Source: Providencia rettgeri
Lineage (GTDB): Bacteria > Pseudomonadota > Gammaproteobacteria > Enterobacterales > Enterobacteriaceae
Length of the DNA stretch: 64,000 bases
Assembly (NCBI RefSeq): GCF_013255915.1
Contig: NZ_CP053896.1
Location: 2,666,001 to 2,730,000 of the forward strand
Direction of reading: 5' to 3'
Shown here: positions 61,329-64,000 of the stretch, piece after piece
Position numbering within the stretch: the stretch's first letter is position 1
How the letters are laid out: every line of letters starts with the position of its first letter
Program-made: the position numbers and the translations under genes
The notes under the pieces: model-generated
Told to the model about the DNA's origin: nothing
Databases searched by the model: none
What the model saw: the letters and a program-made list of their open reading frames with translations, nothing else

Positions 61329-62981
61329 ATGATGAATAAGACGGTTATCGAATACGTATTGGACAGACTTTACCAAATCGGTATTCACGATATTTTTGGT
61401 GTTGCTGGTGACTATGCATTCCCTATTGAAGATGCAGTATGTGAAAGTGAAAAAATGCGCTGGATTGGCAACTGCAATGAACTTAATGCCTCATATGCTG
61501 CGGATGGCTACGCTCGCGTGAAAGGTGTAGCAGCATTATCGACGACTTTTGGTGTCGGCGAACTCAGTGCTTTAAATGGTATTGCAGGCGCTTATGCTGA
61601 ACATCTTCCCATTTTTCACCTTGTTGGTATGCCAGCAAGTGGGGTACAAAAAAACCACCGCTTAGTTCACCACACTCTTGGAAATGGTGATTTCGATGTG
61701 TTTTATCAAATGAGCCAACACTTAAGCTGTGCTCACGCTATTTTAACGCCTGAAAACTGTATTGCCGAAACAGAACGTTTAATTACAACCGCTTTACAAG
61801 AATCTCGACCCGTTTATTTAGGTTTCCCTTCTGACTACGCTGTTATGCCAATTAAAGCAGATAAAACATCTGAAACTATCACTATAAATAAAAGTCATAG
61901 CGAGTCATTATCAGCTGCCGTTACAGCTATTGTCGAAAAGCTCACATCGAGTACAAAAGCCTGCATTATTCCTGGAATTTTAACAGCACGTTTCGGCTTA
62001 ACGACTGATGTTGAGGCTATTATTCAGAAAACTGGCCTACCCTATGCCACTATGTTTATGGATAAAGGGGTCTTAAGCGAATCTAACTCTCGATATATGG
62101 GGATTTATAACGGAAAACTAATGAATCCTGAAGTGAGAGAATTTGTCGAGAGTTGTGACTGTGTTATGGGGATCGGTGCAGTATTAACGGACTTCAACTC
62201 CGGCAGCTTCACGGCAGCTATTGCCCCTGAAAGCTGTATTAACATTCTTTCTGACCACGTGAAAGTGGGCTCTGCTATCTATCCAAATGTATTGATGAAA
62301 GATGTGTTACATAAATTAAAAGAACTTGTGCCCTCACTGAACCATGTTGGGATCAAAGCCCAAGATTTAGGATCTCCACAACAAGGTGAAAATGGCCAAA
62401 TTACTGCCTCATATTTGTACCCTCGCCTAGAAAAAATGTTCCGTAAGGACGATATTATTATTGCAGAAACGGGAACTGCATCCATGGGGTTAGGTTTTGC
62501 TTTATTACCTGAAAATGCACAGTTTCATAACCAAACCTTGTGGGGCTCTATCGGTTGGGCCACTCCTGCTGCATTTGGTGCAGCAATAGCTGAGCCACAC
62601 AAACGGGTGATTTTAGTAACTGGAGAAGGTTCTCACCAACTCACTGCCCAAGAGATTAGCCAGTTTGCCCGTTTTGGCTTAAAACCCATTATTTTGGTCC
62701 TAAATAATGACGGCTATTTAATTGAGCGGCTTTTGTGTAAAAACCCTGAAGCCTATTACAACGACTTACCCCAGTGGAATTATGCACAGCTTCCCGCGGC
62801 ATTAGGCTGTAAAGATTGGTATTGTCAGCGTGTTACCAACTGTATTGAATTAGACAATGCGATTAAACAAGCCGAGCTATCGAACCATGCGGCCTATATC
62901 GAAGTGATCATGGATAGATATGCGGCATCTGAGCTTGCTGAAAAGCTTGGTAAATCAGTAGCATCTTTATATTCATTTTAA
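61329..62981 (+). CDS. Thiamine-diphosphate 2-keto acid decarboxylase (indolepyruvate/phenylpyruvate type)
   Basis: A 550-residue enzyme from ATG 61329 (MMNKTVIEYVLDRLYQIG), with GGAG 7 nt upstream. The N-terminal Pyr domain has the catalytic glutamate in NCNELNASYAADGYAR; the His pair region HRLVHHTLG follows. In the C-terminal PP domain the diphosphate-Mg site is TGEGSHQLTAQEISQFARFGLKPIILVLNNDGY, with GEG where most relatives have GDG. It is alpha-keto acid decarboxylase family rather than acetolactate synthase. Probable role: decarboxylation of aromatic or branched 2-keto acids to aldehydes. Divergent LysR gene; convergent oxidoreductase downstream. Confidence 0.88.
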   Translation: MMNKTVIEYVLDRLYQIGIHDIFGVAGDYAFPIEDAVCESEKMRWIGNCNELNASYAADGYARVKGVAALSTTFGVGELSALNGIAGAYAEHLPIFHLVGMPASGVQKNHRLVHHTLGNGDFDVFYQMSQHLSCAHAILTPENCIAETERLITTALQESRPVYLGFPSDYAVMPIKADKTSETITINKSHSESLSAAVTAIVEKLTSSTKACIIPGILTARFGLTTDVEAIIQKTGLPYATMFMDKGVLSESNSRYMGIYNGKLMNPEVREFVESCDCVMGIGAVLTDFNSGSFTAAIAPESCINILSDHVKVGSAIYPNVLMKDVLHKLKELVPSLNHVGIKAQDLGSPQQGENGQITASYLYPRLEKMFRKDDIIIAETGTASMGLGFALLPENAQFHNQTLWGSIGWATPAAFGAAIAEPHKRVILVTGEGSHQLTAQEISQFARFGLKPIILVLNNDGYLIERLLCKNPEAYYNDLPQWNYAQLPAALGCKDWYCQRVTNCIELDNAIKQAELSNHAAYIEVIMDRYAASELAEKLGKSVASLYSF

Positions 62982-62993
62982 ATTGACAAATTA

Positions 62994-63013
62994 TGGCAGC
63001 CATAGCGCTGCCA
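62994..63013. terminator. Hairpin between convergent genes
   Basis: TGGCAGC (62994-63000) pairs with GCTGCCA (63007-63013), loop CATAGC. It lies in the 38-bp gap between the decarboxylase stop (62981) and the oxidoreductase stop (63020). No long T-run, so termination would be partial. Confidence 0.5.
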
Positions 63014-63019
63014 ATGTAT

Positions 63020-64000
63020 TTATGATTCAAATACCAGCCCTACATCGTCTCGTGACTGATGCAATATTTTTGAAACAATTAATGCTAATTCAAGCAATTC
63101 ATTACATTTAGCATAGCTTTTAGTGCCAATTTGCTCACGAAAGAATGCAAACTCATAGACCATATGATTGATTGTTGTATCCCGAGATACGCTGGATATT
63201 TCCCCGTCAATGCAAACCTCGACTGACTGGCAAAGACTTGGAGCCCCCTTGATACAAATATACCCTTTGGTACCTTGAATAATAAAGTAACCAGGGCTCG
63301 CCGAATCTTTCGCTCCCACGCACGATGCAACTGAACGCCCAAAATGGGCGGTTAATATCCCTGATGTATCAATTCCATTAAACCCTTTATTACAAATATA
63401 ATGGCTACTATCGGGTGCTCCCATCAAGGCCGATAACAAATAAATGTTATATAGATTAATATCATAGAGTGCACCGCCTGCTTGCTGTGGGTCAAAAGCG
63501 GCATGAATACGGCCTTGTAAATAGTCATTGTATCGACTTGAATATTGGGAGTAATTACCGTGAATCACTTTGATTTCACCAATTTTATCAATATGTTGTT
63601 TGATAAAATGAAATTCAGGAGTATGAATAGACGTAATGGCTTCAAACAAAAAAAGCCCTCTAGTCTGAGAAATGGAAATTAACACCTGCAATTGTTGCCA
63701 ATTTGGTGTAAACGGTTTCTCGCATACCACATGTTTGTCGGCCATCAATGCATCAAAGGTATACTGAAAGTGCAAATGATTTGGCAAACCTATGTATATC
63801 ACATCAACATCAGGGTCTTGCAGGAGTTCTTGATAATCAGTATACAACTTTGCTATACCAAATTGTTGGCAAATAACCTGCCCCTTTTCAATACTTTCCT
63901 CCCGAACACACAGTGCAACTAGCTCTATCCCCTGCACCTGTATTAAAGCATCAAGAGCCGACATGATTATTTTTCCAGAACCGACCAGCGCGAGTTTCAT
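63020..64000 (-). CDS. Gfo/Idh/MocA-family NAD(P)-dependent oxidoreductase
   Basis: A 326-residue complete protein with its ATG at the right edge of the window (MKLALVGSGKIIMSALDALI). The Rossmann start GSGKI (7-11) and the family's DVIYIGLPNHLHFQYTFDALMADKHVVCEKPF (catalytic Lys in CEKPF) are present; the C-terminal part carries EFHFIKQHIDKIGEIKVIHGNYSQYSSRYN and GGALYDINLYNIYLLSALMG. Family members oxidise sugars or sugar derivatives with NAD(P). The substrate is unknown. Anything controlling it lies outside the window. Confidence 0.88.
   Translation of the reverse strand: MKLALVGSGKIIMSALDALIQVQGIELVALCVREESIEKGQVICQQFGIAKLYTDYQELLQDPDVDVIYIGLPNHLHFQYTFDALMADKHVVCEKPFTPNWQQLQVLISISQTRGLFLFEAITSIHTPEFHFIKQHIDKIGEIKVIHGNYSQYSSRYNDYLQGRIHAAFDPQQAGGALYDINLYNIYLLSALMGAPDSSHYICNKGFNGIDTSGILTAHFGRSVASCVGAKDSASPGYFIIQGTKGYICIKGAPSLCQSVEVCIDGEISSVSRDTTINHMVYEFAFFREQIGTKSYAKCNELLELALIVSKILHQSRDDVGLVFES

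Overview
This is AT-rich enterobacterial chromosome, most like Morganellaceae and probably Providencia or a close relative. The evidence is the housekeeping block hemA-prfA-prmC-sirB1-kdsA facing lolB-ispE-prs, followed by ychH, pth and ychF; the very Escherichia-like proteins in it; and a Proteus MR/P-style fimbrial operon next to it. The genus is an inference from gene content and base composition only.

Layout. 1-3432: a hydroxyproline (D/L-proline analogue) catabolic operon (dihydrodipicolinate-synthase-like deaminase, cut by the window edge; FAD D-amino-acid dehydrogenase; hydroxyproline 2-epimerase) with a divergent PAS-AraC regulator. 3672-7993: a ynbA-ynbC-ynbD-like lipid-head-group cluster lacking ynbB but with an extra small membrane protein. 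8284-10017: dauA (SulP transporter), away from its usual prs-pth neighbourhood. 10068-12592: kdsA, yhcC and a Sel1-repeat protein as one operon.

12595-40040: a 27.4-kb integrated element. It is bounded by a perfect 15-bp direct repeat and separates kdsA from the sirB1-prmC-prfA-hemA operon. Its right end is a P4-type satellite core: tyrosine integrase, AlpA-like regulator, Bro-N and ORF6N proteins, Icd-like protein, a train of overlapping small genes, P4-alpha-type primase-helicase and an iteron cluster. Its left part is mixed cargo: acetyltransferase, two PD-(D/E)XK-like proteins, an AbiH-family protein, a DUF5681 mini-operon, a Fur-box-preceded periplasmic binding protein, a ribbon-helix-helix regulator with a palindromic operator, and a lone tail tape-measure gene. 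Nested in it is a 3.05-kb segment with inverted-repeat ends and an apparent 5-bp target duplication. That segment carries an unknown 650-residue protein, a frameshifted PAAR gene and a second broken gene, with no visible transposase.

40069-49927: conserved core genes for haem synthesis, translation termination, outer-membrane lipoprotein sorting, isoprenoid and PRPP synthesis and tRNA recycling. 50870-57991: an eight-gene chaperone-usher fimbrial operon led by an MrpJ-like regulator, with an attenuator hairpin after the major pilin gene and similar hairpins on both flanks. 58431-64000: GMC oxidoreductase, LysR regulator, 2-keto acid decarboxylase and Gfo/Idh/MocA oxidoreductase.

The points most worth following are the integration site in the kdsA leader (the element end now supplies the sequence that must drive an essential gene), the IR-bounded transposase-less cargo module, the iteron cluster beside the primase, and the small paralogous gene trains. 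No tRNA, rRNA, CRISPR array or intact insertion sequence was seen.
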